Assembly (NCBI RefSeq): GCF_035609205.1
Contig: NZ_CP141184.1
Coordinates: 5,091,001 to 5,155,000 of the forward strand
Length of the DNA stretch: 64,000 bases
From: Hymenobacter sp. GOD-10R
GTDB taxonomy: Bacteria > Bacteroidota > Bacteroidia > Cytophagales > Hymenobacteraceae
Direction: 5' to 3'
The notes below the pieces were generated by a model. That model was not told the DNA's origin. It worked only from the letters and a program-made list of their open reading frames with translations, and did not search any database. The position numbers and the translations under genes are program-made. Of this stretch, positions 41,844 through 50,844 are shown piece by piece. Every line of letters begins with the position of its first letter. The stretch's first letter is position 1.

Positions 41844-43106
41844 TTAGGCTGCTGTTACCTCCTCAATCACCGCCAGCCACTGGCGGAATATCTTCTCGCG
41901 TGTAAAGTCCTGCATCCGCTCCCGGGCTAGCACTCCCAGCCGGTCGCGCTCGGCTGAATCGGCGAGCAGTTGATCAAGCGTCTCCGTCCACACACCTAGG
42001 TCGCTGGTCAGACTGGCGGGGTTGTTTAGCATGGGCATCAGCACGCCGTAAGCAGATAGCTCTGCCCAGCGAATCGGCACTTTGGGCGTAGTGGTAGCAG
42101 GAGCTAGAATTTCTCTGGGTCCCGTCGGGCAATCCGTTGTCACGACGGGCACGCCGCAGATCATGGCCTCGCCCAGCGCCATCGGAAATCCTTCCCACGC
42201 CGAGGGAAACACAAAGGCAGACGCCGGCCGGATGTACTTGAACGGGTTTTGCTGCATTCCCAGAAAGTACACATCATCGTCGGGGGTCAGCGGCTGCGTA
42301 TCCCAGGCTTCGTACACGCGCAAACTTAGGTGCCTGGCCCGTGCCACCAACTCGGTGCGCAGCTCGCCGTCGCCCACAAACACCAATTTTGCCGGTCGGC
42401 GCTTCAACAAAGCAGCAAAGCTATCGAGCAGGGGCGCTTGGTTCTTCTGTAACGAGAGTCGCCCGGAGGTCACCAGCACAGGAGCAGCATCATACACGGC
42501 TTGCTCCGCCGCAGTCAGCGGCTCTTGGGCTTTACTCGTAATCTGGACTACTTCAAAGAAGTTGTTGATGGTCAGTAGCTTTTCTGGCTTAACGCCAAAG
42601 CCTTCTATTAGCTCCGGGTTAATATCCCGGCTGACCGTTACAATGCGGTCAGCCCGATTATATAAGCTAGGCATCAACACCTTTTTACGCAGCCAGCCTA
42701 CAGCCCCTTTGATATTCGCATCGTGCAGCTTAGAGCCATGAATACACAGAATCACCTTCTCCTGGCCTTTGCTAAGCAAGTTCACGTAGTCAGCTCCCTC
42801 CAAGTGACTGATACAAACGTCGGTTTTCGTCTGCTGCTTAAGCGCGCGCAACCGGCTGATACGCTGCATGAAGTTGCGAACCTTAGCGACCGGGCTGCCG
42901 CCGCCCGCCACCTCTAAGCTGATCAGTTCGTTGCCGCTCGGATAAATGTTTCCGCCTTCTTCATTGAACACAGCTTCTGTCACTTTATAATACTTGGCCA
43001 ACTCCACGCTATGATCGTGGAATACCCGCTGGGCTCCGCCCATACCTAGGTTTGGGATAAGTAGCAGTAGGCGTAAGCGCTCGGTAGCAGAAGAAACTAA
43101 GCTCAT
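41844..43106 (-). CDS. Glycosyltransferase, family 4 (GT4)
   Basis: The ATG at 43106 (MSLVSSATERLRLLLLIPNL) starts 3 bases after the stop of the preceding gene, so translation is probably coupled. The GGAQR segment of LGMGGAQRVFHDH is the GT4 glycine loop of the N-terminal domain. The C-terminal domain shows LVTSGRLSLQKNQAPLLDSF and FPSAWEGFPMALGEAMICGV, with E-x7-E as EGFPMALGE. About 420 residues. The acceptor and donor are unknown. Confidence 0.9.
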   Translation of the reverse strand: MSLVSSATERLRLLLLIPNLGMGGAQRVFHDHSVELAKYYKVTEAVFNEEGGNIYPSGNELISLEVAGGGSPVAKVRNFMQRISRLRALKQQTKTDVCISHLEGADYVNLLSKGQEKVILCIHGSKLHDANIKGAVGWLRKKVLMPSLYNRADRIVTVSRDINPELIEGFGVKPEKLLTINNFFEVVQITSKAQEPLTAAEQAVYDAAPVLVTSGRLSLQKNQAPLLDSFAALLKRRPAKLVFVGDGELRTELVARARHLSLRVYEAWDTQPLTPDDDVYFLGMQQNPFKYIRPASAFVFPSAWEGFPMALGEAMICGVPVVTTDCPTGPREILAPATTTPKVPIRWAELSAYGVLMPMLNNPASLTSDLGVWTETLDQLLADSAERDRLGVLARERMQDFTREKIFRQWLAVIEEVTAA

Positions 43107-43108
43107 AG

Positions 43109-44335
43109 CTACATACTTTGAATGCACTCTTGGTATAAACCAACGTATGCTGCTAGACAATGGCTCATATCAAACTTAGCGAAAGCCTGAGTAGCTAGCC
43201 TTTGATGACTAGCCAGCAAATCCGGCTCCGTTGCATAACGCTGCATAGCCGCATAAAGCTGGTCTGGATCGGCTAGCCCCTGTGCCGGAAAGTCAATTAG
43301 CAAGCCAGCGGCTTGTCCTTCATCCGTCAGAATCATCTGCTGAATCTCACCTACGTCGGTGGAAATAACCGCTTTACCACAAAAGAGGTATTCAGCAATC
43401 GAATTGGGTAGACTTTCTTTTAAAGAAGAAGCTAAGATGCCTACGTCAAATGATCTGACACAATCAATCGGATTATTAACGAAACCCAGGAAGCGCAGGC
43501 TGTCATCAGTACCGTACTCCTCGCTGAGCTGCGTGAGGAAGGGACTAGCCCCTACCAATACCAGATTCAGTGGTCTATTTGTGTGCTGACGTAGGCGCTG
43601 ATAAGCTTGAATTACTGGCTTCCATCCCTTCTCCGGCACTCCCCGGGCGACCATACCAAATACCAATGCATCTTCGGTAATACCTAACTTTGGACGCGTG
43701 TAGTTGACTGCTTCGGCTGATGTACGCCCCTCCAAACCATTATAGATTTTACGCAGCTTAAGCGGATCATTTACCCGTTTGTTCAAGTACACAGCTTCCA
43801 GGTTCTGCTCCGATAAGTACGCAACACCATTAACGCGCGCCAACGTACGAGCTAGCTTCCTCAGATAAGCAGGAATGACATAGCGCTGTTTTTGCCGGTA
43901 GAAAGTCAAAAACTGTTCATAGTCGCCGTGCATCGTTATAATCAGCGGGATGTGCGGAAAGGACTGCAACACTTGGGCTAGCAGTGCATCACACTTGAAC
44001 GTATTGCTGCTAACAACTTCTATCTTATTATCGTTGATGACCTTACGTAAATGCTGACACAAATTCTTATTACGTAAATTGATATCATAGCCATGGCGCT
44101 GCCACCAGTCATCCGTGCGTAACAACAGCGTGTCTAATTTGTCAAAGGTGGGTTTGTACTGCACCAGCTTTACATCGGGTGCCAGGCGCTGTACTAAATC
44201 ATGCTCTGTATACTGCCAATACATGTCATATAGCCAGACATGATGGCCTGCCTCGAACAAAGCTTGGGCTAAACGAAGTGCGAAAGTTTGAGCCCCTCCG
44301 ATACGAAGGTCTTCAACGGTTATCAATATGCGCAT
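43109..44335 (-). CDS. Glycosyltransferase, family 4 (GT4)
   Basis: This 408-residue GT4 enzyme begins MRILITVEDLRIGGAQTFAL with the glycine loop IGGAQ. The C-terminal domain has FGMVARGVPEKGWKPVIQAY, LVLVGASPF and LASSLKESLPNSIAEYLFCG, with E-x7-E as ESLPNSIAE, then AVISTDVGEIQQM. The sugar is unknown. It is the first of three tightly packed GT4 genes (this one, 41844 and 40680), which read as one operon. Upstream lies a 150-base gap without a clear promoter. Confidence 0.9.
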   Translation of the reverse strand: MRILITVEDLRIGGAQTFALRLAQALFEAGHHVWLYDMYWQYTEHDLVQRLAPDVKLVQYKPTFDKLDTLLLRTDDWWQRHGYDINLRNKNLCQHLRKVINDNKIEVVSSNTFKCDALLAQVLQSFPHIPLIITMHGDYEQFLTFYRQKQRYVIPAYLRKLARTLARVNGVAYLSEQNLEAVYLNKRVNDPLKLRKIYNGLEGRTSAEAVNYTRPKLGITEDALVFGMVARGVPEKGWKPVIQAYQRLRQHTNRPLNLVLVGASPFLTQLSEEYGTDDSLRFLGFVNNPIDCVRSFDVGILASSLKESLPNSIAEYLFCGKAVISTDVGEIQQMILTDEGQAAGLLIDFPAQGLADPDQLYAAMQRYATEPDLLASHQRLATQAFAKFDMSHCLAAYVGLYQECIQSM

Positions 44336-44488
44336 AGAGCAGGTGCTTGGATAATAGTAATGAGCCCTAAGAGGCGGCTCGGGTGTAAGCGTACCTTCAA
44401 TAGTTAGGGCCTACAAGGTAAGAGAGCTGCTCCGGGAGGCGCAACACAACGTTCGGAACTAGCTTCTGAGAAGAGTTTTCAACCCTGT

Positions 44489-45661
44489 TTATTCCTTTGA
44501 TAACCTTGTTTTATATCTACTTTCCAGCACTTCTTTCATAGCCGCACCCCATGCCTGCCAATTAAGTTTAGCCTCGTACAAGTCTCGGGATGAGGTACGC
44601 AGTTGAGTATATAGTGCTTCGTTTTCAAACACCTCCTTGATGCGCTTGGCGAAATCAGCTCCTGTGGCTTCCAAACTAAGCTGATATCCATTTACTCCAT
44701 TGACTACAAAATCAGCAATACCCCCTGTATCCGTTGTAAAAGAAGGCACTCCGAACGAACTAGCTTCGCAGAAAGCAATAGCCGCGCACTCCGCCCGAGT
44801 TGGTAACAAGAAAAAATCCGCATTCAGGTATAAATCTACCATTTGCTGTAACTGCTGTTCGTCATTCTTATCTAAGAATGGAATTACAGTTAGGCACTCA
44901 TGCTCAAAGCCAGCCGGTGGTGTGCAACCGCAAATTGTTAAATAAGCGTCCACTCCCATCTGGCGCAGTGCTACTAGCGTGTCAAATGCAATTGCCCCCC
45001 CTTTGCGCTTCCATTCTACCCCCACAAACAACAACTGACATTCTGATCGCCGCTGGCGGCGTATGACTCGTTCCCGAGGTAGCACTATTGGAAAGTTCGC
45101 GCCAAATGGCAATACCACTACCTTATCAGGTGAAGCACCATAGTCTTGTATGGCAGAATTAGCCGCCCACTGTGACGAATACACCAGCAAGCTCGCTTTA
45201 GAAATGGCACGCTGCTCAATATAGGCTAGTTCTTTTTTGGAAACTGGCAGTAGTCGTGATAAGCCTTCATAATAATCAATCAATTGTGTGATTGTTGAAT
45301 CGCAGCAGTACACGACAGGAATAGTTGTATGTAAATAGGCAAATTCGGTATAGGCAGCTGGAGCAAACAGCAGGTCGAACTGCTTGTTTTTTAACTTTTT
45401 GCGAAAAATATAGGCGTACAGCTTCGATACCAATACGCTTATGCTGTAATGATATCTTTTGCCTTGCATGAAACGACCTATCGCTATATTAAGCCGGTCA
45501 CCTAGGCCAAATAAGTACCGCAACGAGACAGGCCCAAGATACTCCACCTCACCGACATACTTTTCCAAGGTTTGCCCTAACATATAGTGCAGCCCCGACC
45601 AAGAACGCCGATTTTTAGGATCAGTGCTGGTCAGAAAACCAATGCGGAGCTTTTTTTTCAA
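44489..45661 (-). CDS. Glycosyltransferase, family 4 (GT4)
   Basis: The frame begins at a TTG (45661) followed by a run of eight A residues on the coding strand (MKKKLRIGFL); no ATG is available, so the start is uncertain. The protein has 390 residues. The C-terminal domain has LLFVGVEWKRKGGAIAFDTL, then LPTRAECAAIAFCEASSFGV, with E-x7-E as ECAAIAFCE, and TTDTGGIADFVVNGVNGYQL. The acceptor is unknown. The A-run at the start could allow slippage, but nothing shows it happens. Confidence 0.85.
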   Translation of the reverse strand: MKKKLRIGFLTSTDPKNRRSWSGLHYMLGQTLEKYVGEVEYLGPVSLRYLFGLGDRLNIAIGRFMQGKRYHYSISVLVSKLYAYIFRKKLKNKQFDLLFAPAAYTEFAYLHTTIPVVYCCDSTITQLIDYYEGLSRLLPVSKKELAYIEQRAISKASLLVYSSQWAANSAIQDYGASPDKVVVLPFGANFPIVLPRERVIRRQRRSECQLLFVGVEWKRKGGAIAFDTLVALRQMGVDAYLTICGCTPPAGFEHECLTVIPFLDKNDEQQLQQMVDLYLNADFFLLPTRAECAAIAFCEASSFGVPSFTTDTGGIADFVVNGVNGYQLSLEATGADFAKRIKEVFENEALYTQLRTSSRDLYEAKLNWQAWGAAMKEVLESRYKTRLSKE

Positions 45662-45878
45662 AGTAATTAATTGTGCTTTTCACATTTAGCTACTCAGAAA
45701 AGCTGTGTAGCATCTGCACAGCATGTACAGAACAAGCACCAAAAGTACATACTTGGCTCGATTATGATCGTCGCTTGTTGTCAGGACCTCTGCTTTGCTA
45801 TCGTAGCGCAAGCGAACGGACTCTACTACTTGTGGACGAACAGAAGCCTACCACGAGTGATAAACTAGCTTGTGCTAG

Positions 45879-46769
45879 CTACACGCCTAGTGTCTGACAT
45901 ATGGCTGCTGTAACTGCTTCGGCGGAAGCTTGAGTATGCCACCACTCCAAAGTTTGATAGTGTAAATCAAGCATACGAGCCGGTTCGGCTAGTAGTCCTC
46001 TTATGGTTTTATGCAACTCACGCCAGGAAGACAAAATAACAAACGGCGCATTCTTGTACACGGGCACATTCGGTAGCGGTTCAGAAACTACAATATTACC
46101 CAACCGAGCAGCTTCAAAATGACGCATTGTCTCCGGATTCTCTACTCCAGCTGGGCAAAGACAAATCTTACTATCCTGCATCATACTCGCGTACTCACCT
46201 GGTTGAATACCATTATGGAAACCAGTACTAAATCGAATAATAGAAGCTGGAAAAGTCTTATCAAAATTCACTCCCAGCACCTTCTTTATGCGGTGCAATA
46301 GAAAGAACGGCAAGATCCAAGCTCCGGTTAAACAACGATACAGATCTGCTCGACCTAAATGCAGGTTACCAGAAAAGAAAACGTTGTACTTCCTTGTCGA
46401 AAAATCCTTAACACCTTCAACAGAAAAGAGCGTACTAGGGCCAACAGCTAAATGGTGAAGATTACCTAGCCCGTGCAGATGCGCTGGTAAATATGTTCGA
46501 AAGATATAATTAACCTTATCTATAAAGGAGTAAGATACATCCCATGATTCGTCCCCAACGCATAGCACAACTTTCTTTTTATCACGAGACGTTATAGTTA
46601 AGTCAAAACCCTTCCATTTACTTAGTTTGAAATACAAGTAAAGCTCGTATTCATCCGAAAGAGCATCTGCCAATTTGTCGAGTACCGCTTCAATATAGCC
46701 CGATTCACGAAAATTATATATTTCTCTGATCGGATAATTACTACTGATCCTCGTCAACTTACTTTCCAT
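45879..46769 (-). CDS. Glycosyltransferase-like protein, intact paralog of the pseudogene at 50845-51724
   Basis: I chose ATG 46769 (MESKLTRISSNYPIREIYNF) over a TTG start at 46817, because the decayed second copy also begins with ATG at the matching place. The protein has about 296 residues and several aromatic and charged segments, for example KYNVFFSGNLHLGRADLYRC, RFSTGFHNGIQPGEYASMMQ and SKICLCPAGVENPETMRHFE. The final part (AARLGNIVVSEPLP then SSWRELHKTIRGLL) recalls exostosin or GT-B donor-site regions. I can place it only in the broad glycosyltransferase-like group. It is downstream of a GT2 gene. Confidence 0.65.
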   Translation of the reverse strand: MESKLTRISSNYPIREIYNFRESGYIEAVLDKLADALSDEYELYLYFKLSKWKGFDLTITSRDKKKVVLCVGDESWDVSYSFIDKVNYIFRTYLPAHLHGLGNLHHLAVGPSTLFSVEGVKDFSTRKYNVFFSGNLHLGRADLYRCLTGAWILPFFLLHRIKKVLGVNFDKTFPASIIRFSTGFHNGIQPGEYASMMQDSKICLCPAGVENPETMRHFEAARLGNIVVSEPLPNVPVYKNAPFVILSSWRELHKTIRGLLAEPARMLDLHYQTLEWWHTQASAEAVTAAICQTLGV

Positions 46770-46813
46770 GGTTTTATCTAGAAGACAACAAGCATTTTCA
46801 TCTAGTACAAATA

Positions 46814-47851
46814 TCAACTAACTTTCTGCTTCTCGTACAGCTCTTCGACTAAAGACGTCTTAAAAGGGAACTTAGCTGAGCTAAATTCCGGTCTAAAGTA
46901 TTTGACCATAACACTTTGATAACGTTTAGCATATATAAATCCTTCTATAATAGTTTGATGAGCATTTTTCTTTTGTTCGCTCCTAAACAAATTGATAAAG
47001 TAGTTAGTGACCTTATTGAAGGTTAATATGCAATTATACAAATAGACGCCAGGCGCACCAAACCTTTTATAAATGAGCAATAGCTTAGACAAGGCAAACT
47101 GCTTATTCAAGCCTACTCCCTTTAAGCTAGTTGTATTCGCGCTTGTACCTCCGCCAATATGAATAATTTTTGTATTAGCAAGATATTGGAGGCGGTAGCC
47201 AGCCTTCCGCATTCTATAACACCACTCAAATTCTTCATAATACATAAAAAAATCAGGATCTAGCATCCCTACTTTTTCTATTACTTCTCTCTTACACAAG
47301 ATATAAGCACCAAGTAATGCTTGAACATCATGTGTAGTTTGATGCCGCTGCATTACATACTCCATATTCCTGTACTTAGCAAACCCCAATAGTTTTACTA
47401 ATTGATAAACAATTGTATTATCTAGCAGAGACGACCACAAACCTATTTTATATTCAAAAGAGGATACTTGGTCTACACCATTCTCGTAGCATAGTTTACA
47501 TCCTACTGCCGCTGTGTCTTTAGACAAGACAGGGTCACTTAAATAATCCACACACTGCTGAATAGCATTCTCTTCAACAATAGTATCTGAGTTTAGCAAT
47601 AAAATATATTCACCTCTTGCTAGTACAATAGCAAGGTTATTTCCCTGAGCAAATCCCCCATTTATAGGATTTTCAATGAGAGTTATAGCAGGAAATCTGT
47701 CTTTAAATTGTTTGGCAGGACACTCTTGCGAAGCATTATCAACTAGTATTATCTCATACTCATAAGCAAACTCTTGCTGATATATTGATTCAATACACCG
47801 GCAGGTCATGTCATATGTATTGTAGTTAACGATTATGATAGAAAGCTTCAT
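46814..47851 (-). CDS. Glycosyltransferase, family 2 (GT2), rhamnosyltransferase-like
   Basis: The ATG at 47851 gives MKLSIIIVNYNTYDMTCRCI, a classical GT2 start; a TTG just before it is not needed. The nucleotide-binding motif is VDNASQ (near residue 38) and the metal-binding region is LLLNSDT. The acceptor-side motif is FFMYYEEFEWCYRMRKAGYR, and HIGGGTSA follows. This layout matches WbbL-like rhamnosyltransferases, but the sugar is not certain. The DNA is clearly more A/T-rich than the genes at 40-44 kb. Confidence 0.88.
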   Translation of the reverse strand: MKLSIIIVNYNTYDMTCRCIESIYQQEFAYEYEIILVDNASQECPAKQFKDRFPAITLIENPINGGFAQGNNLAIVLARGEYILLLNSDTIVEENAIQQCVDYLSDPVLSKDTAAVGCKLCYENGVDQVSSFEYKIGLWSSLLDNTIVYQLVKLLGFAKYRNMEYVMQRHQTTHDVQALLGAYILCKREVIEKVGMLDPDFFMYYEEFEWCYRMRKAGYRLQYLANTKIIHIGGGTSANTTSLKGVGLNKQFALSKLLLIYKRFGAPGVYLYNCILTFNKVTNYFINLFRSEQKKNAHQTIIEGFIYAKRYQSVMVKYFRPEFSSAKFPFKTSLVEELYEKQKVS

Positions 47852-47877
47852 CAATCAAACTAAATTAAGCAAATAAA

Positions 47878-48972
47878 CTATACCAGCTGCTTAACGGAGT
47901 AAGCCTTTGGATATATACTCTTGATTTTCATAAACTTTTTCTCGACTAAAAACCAGGAGATATATGCTAAAACAATAACTACCGGAATTGATAGCAACAT
48001 CAGCATACCTACAGTTGGCTTGAAAAAATACACTATAGTTTGCTGTACAGGGAACCCCCATAAATATAATCCATAAGAAGGATCCCCAAACTTTCTTATT
48101 TTAGACAAAACACCAGTTCTTGATATGCCAAAGTAGATAACTAGCAGAGGAAGTGCAGTAAACTTAGTTATGAAAAACCCACCCCAAACCAGAGAAGAGA
48201 TGATAACAATTACAGATGAGCAAATTACGATATTTTTATACTTTATAAATGGCAAATCAAATAACACAAGTACAGACCCTGCGAAAAAAAACAAGCCAAA
48301 TTCAGCTATAACTTTGGAATCAATATTATAAAAAGGGATTGTAAATCTAATATTATCACCTATATTCCACAAATAAATATAATATAAAATAAATAATCCA
48401 TAAAGGGTTAAAAAATACTTCAAGAACAAATTACGCAAATCTTTTATCCCAAAAAACAAGGATAACACGCAATAAAACATAAACTCATATGGGATAGTCC
48501 AAAGAGACCCGTTTACCACTTCAGGGTATGGATTAGCAGCAAACACACCATCTATATTATATTCAACTTTTAATATTAAATTACTTAACAAGTATCGAAT
48601 AGTAGTACTATCCGTAACATACTGAACTACGTTCTTTGAGCTAATCCAGTAACCACCAATGACACTTAGTATAACGATCACCCATAAAGCTGGAAAAATA
48701 CGAAGGCTCCTTTTCCAATAAAAGTCGAATAAATCATCACTTCTGAGAAGGCTCTTCATGATCAGGTATCCGCTGATAATAAAGAATCCTCTCACTCCAA
48801 CATACGATAAGGTTGTCTGACCATTACTGATTTTAAATAGAAAATCTTCCTCAGGAACACCTGACAAAGGATAACAATGAGTTATTAATACAAAAAGAGC
48901 AAATAATATTCTTAAGAAATCGAAATTATTCTCATGACTAATTTCCCTAGTGGACTCCTTACTAATATTCAT
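47878..48972 (-). CDS. Acyltransferase, OafA/YrhL (acyltransferase 3) family
   Basis: This 364-residue polytopic membrane protein has the family pattern: an N-terminal FDFLRILFALFVLITHCYPL with the catalytic-type H, then GVRGFFIISGYLIMKS, KRSLRIFPALWVI and GSLWTIPYEFMFYCVLSLFF. About 10 hydrophobic helices are visible. Such enzymes acetylate or otherwise acylate sugars on surface polysaccharides. It sits at the edge of the GT cluster and is among the most A/T-rich genes in the window, suggesting horizontal acquisition. The next 1 kb has no intact gene. Confidence 0.9.
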   Translation of the reverse strand: MNISKESTREISHENNFDFLRILFALFVLITHCYPLSGVPEEDFLFKISNGQTTLSYVGVRGFFIISGYLIMKSLLRSDDLFDFYWKRSLRIFPALWVIVILSVIGGYWISSKNVVQYVTDSTTIRYLLSNLILKVEYNIDGVFAANPYPEVVNGSLWTIPYEFMFYCVLSLFFGIKDLRNLFLKYFLTLYGLFILYYIYLWNIGDNIRFTIPFYNIDSKVIAEFGLFFFAGSVLVLFDLPFIKYKNIVICSSVIVIISSLVWGGFFITKFTALPLLVIYFGISRTGVLSKIRKFGDPSYGLYLWGFPVQQTIVYFFKPTVGMLMLLSIPVVIVLAYISWFLVEKKFMKIKSIYPKAYSVKQLV

Positions 48973-49441
48973 TTAAGTGAGTATATTAATTTTTTTATAG
49001 AGAAAGTATTTAGAATGTTCTCAGGCAGGCAGCAAACTCCCTGCCATGTACGTTAAATAAACCACATCTACTTGTCCAACACACCTAGCTTTTAAGACTC
49101 TTAATTTGTAAGTATATTTTCATTATCAATCGCATAAATACTATTCGTTTGCTATCCTGCTTGCCTAAGTTTGGATTACGCTTACAATGCTTCAGTATCA
49201 GTATCAGTATAAAAGGTTATCTACTCCCTGATACACTTATTGATAGAAAATGAGAGGTCCTGAAGTTCATCCTTAAGATGCATTGCATTAGGAGTACATT
49301 ATAGGAGAGGATAGAAGAAACGAGTGAGTAAGTTACAACAAGATTCTTTAAGCTCAACTTCAACCGACAGCTATACAGATCGTTTTTGTCACGGGTAGCT
49401 ACCGGGACTGTGGCTTCAACCTTATACTGTGCTCAAATAAC
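48973..49441. other. A/T-rich intergenic stretch without a recognisable gene
   Basis: I see no open frame of interest, RNA gene or terminator. It holds a short tandem CAGTAT x3 (49193-49210) and an imperfect GGCAGG...CCTGCC inverted repeat near 49024-49043. It leads into a transposase relic, so it may be debris of an insertion. Confidence 0.5.
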
Positions 49442-49908
49442 TTGACTGCTTCAGCTAAGAACAGTAAGCCATGCCTACCCTCTTATACCCAACCCTTACG
49501 TATTCATGAACACCGCGGCGTAAATCGGCAGATGTGTCAACGGGCGCAAACGCTACCTGCTTACCAGTACTTGGGACTAGATTTAGATGGCGTAGTGCAT
49601 GCAGCTGATGATCAAGGTAGCCTCATAGTACGCTGATTTTGCTACTCATCAATCCAAGTAGAACGACAGACACTTCTTTCTCTACAGCGATGCATTTGCC
49701 GTGAGCTGCACGAGTTGCGTATTGAGTAACCTGCTTCTAACGCTGCGCAGCTGTGCGCCCTAGCCCAAGAATAAATGATGGAGCGAGCCTTTGCCTAGCT
49801 AACTTGTTTTCGCTGGTTGGTTATCAACTACAGCTACTTGCCCAGCTATAGCAGCTATGTACCGTGGCTCTGCTTAGCTAAGGATTATCTAGCGCCTCAA
49901 CACTCTCA
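49442..49908 (+). pseudogene. IS5-family transposase relic
   Basis: In one frame (49442 and 49775 are in phase) two characteristic DDE transposase stretches survive. Near 49525-49620 there is LGLDLDGVVHAADDQGS, which recalls the VDTLGLVLGVVVHAAD strand of IS5-type enzymes. At 49781-49905 there is ERAFA*LTCFRWLVINYSYL, which recalls the ERTFAWL-RFRRLVVDYE C-terminal block carrying the catalytic Glu. In-frame stops, including one inside that block, show the gene is dead. The ends of the element were not found. Confidence 0.6.
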
Positions 49909-50057
49909 TAGGTACAATAACTATACTTTTACTTTATCTCGCAGTGGCTACTCTCTCAACAAAAGGTTGGCAGAACAAAGGGTATCTGCTTAAACCATAG
50001 TCATGGAATATCTAATTTTAGCGGTGGTCTAGAAGGTGCTTTTGGTTAGTTAGGAGC

Positions 50058-50763
50058 ATGCTTCAGACTACGGTGGCTTGTGCCAAGTGCGGCAGCAGTG
50101 CCTTACGCAAGAACGGCAGCAGCAAAGGCAAAGCCAAGGACGTGAGCACGGCCTGCCGCCACCAAGCTGTGTTTGCCCCGGCGGCTCCGCGCAAAGCGGC
50201 CCAGTACGCGCAAGTGGAAAAACTGCTGCTCAAGTGTGTTTCGCAGCGGGCGATTGTGCGGCTCACAGGCGTGGCGCGTATGACCGTGGCCAAGCTGGCA
50301 AAAAAGCCCGTACGCCCCCGACTAGTTGCCGCTTGCCCTTGCGGGTGAAAAAGCTGGAACTGGACGAAATGTGGACCTTTGTGGGCCGCAAGCAGCGCAA
50401 AGTATAGCTGTGGCTGGCCGTAGAGCGTGGCACCCGGCGCATCGTAGCCGGGTGTTGGGCTGCCGCGGGCAAATCACTGCGAAGCGTTTGTGGCAGGCCC
50501 TGCCTAGACCGTACCGGACCACCACCTGGTACTACACCGACGAGTTGCAGGCCTACCACGGCGTACTCCCGAAGCGAGCACATCAGGTCTGTGAGAAAGG
50601 CAGCAGGCAAACCAGCATCGTCGAAGCCATTAACTGTTCCTTACGCCAGCGCTGCAGCGTCCTGGTGCGCCGCTTCTGCTCGTTCAGCCGTTCACTCACC
50701 ATGCACCAAACCCGTATTCAGCTCGTCGTTGACGAACATAATCGCCGACTCACAAGCTCTTAG
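50058..50763 (+). pseudogene. IS1-family transposase insA-insB', inactivated
   Basis: InsA (50058-50348) has CAKCGSSALRKNG, a zinc finger, then a helix-turn-helix with QRAIVRLTGVARMTVAKLAK. A canonical -1 slippery heptamer A AAA AAG (50300-50306) would shift ribosomes into the InsB' frame, which opens LELDEMWTFVGRKQRKV and hits a TAG at 50405-50407. The reading continues as LWLAVERGTRRIVAG, then jumps to a third frame around 50450 (LWQALPRPYRTTTWYYTDEL, then RQTSIVEAINCSLRQR, the InsB C-terminal block). At least two lesions, one stop and one indel, make it non-functional. Confidence 0.8.
50300..50306 (+). other. A AAA AAG -1 frameshift heptamer in insA
   Basis: In the insA frame the codons are GCA AAA AAG; the heptamer A AAA AAG is the classic X XXY YYZ slip site. 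Downstream bases up to the InsB frame give the expected insB' peptide. This is the family's usual way to make the transposase from two frames. Confidence 0.65.
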
Positions 50764-50844
50764 ACCACCGCCCTTCAGCCGGCTCAGCAGGATAACCTAG
50801 AAGCTTTTACTTGAAGCTGAATATGCCTTGAGCGCAGTTCCCCT

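Larger units (their letters stand above)
50021..50771 (+). mobile_element. IS1-family insertion sequence, decayed
   Basis: The terminal inverted repeats begin GCGGTGGTCTA at both ends (50021-50031 and the complement of 50761-50771), 11 bp perfect and then degenerate. The roughly 750-bp size, two-frame InsA/InsB layout and zinc-finger N-terminus fit IS1. No target-site duplication is seen: the 8 bases on each side differ. The element carries a stop codon and a frame break, so it is inactive. Confidence 0.85.

Noticed and set aside
45668..45897. Small open frames between the GT4 gene and the glycosyltransferase-like gene
   Set aside because: They are short, unlike known families, and lie in a gap with no promoter or start context.
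50021..50771. Target-site duplication of the IS1 relic
   Set aside because: The 8 bases on each side of the inverted repeats (TAATTTTA and CCTTCAGC) do not match.
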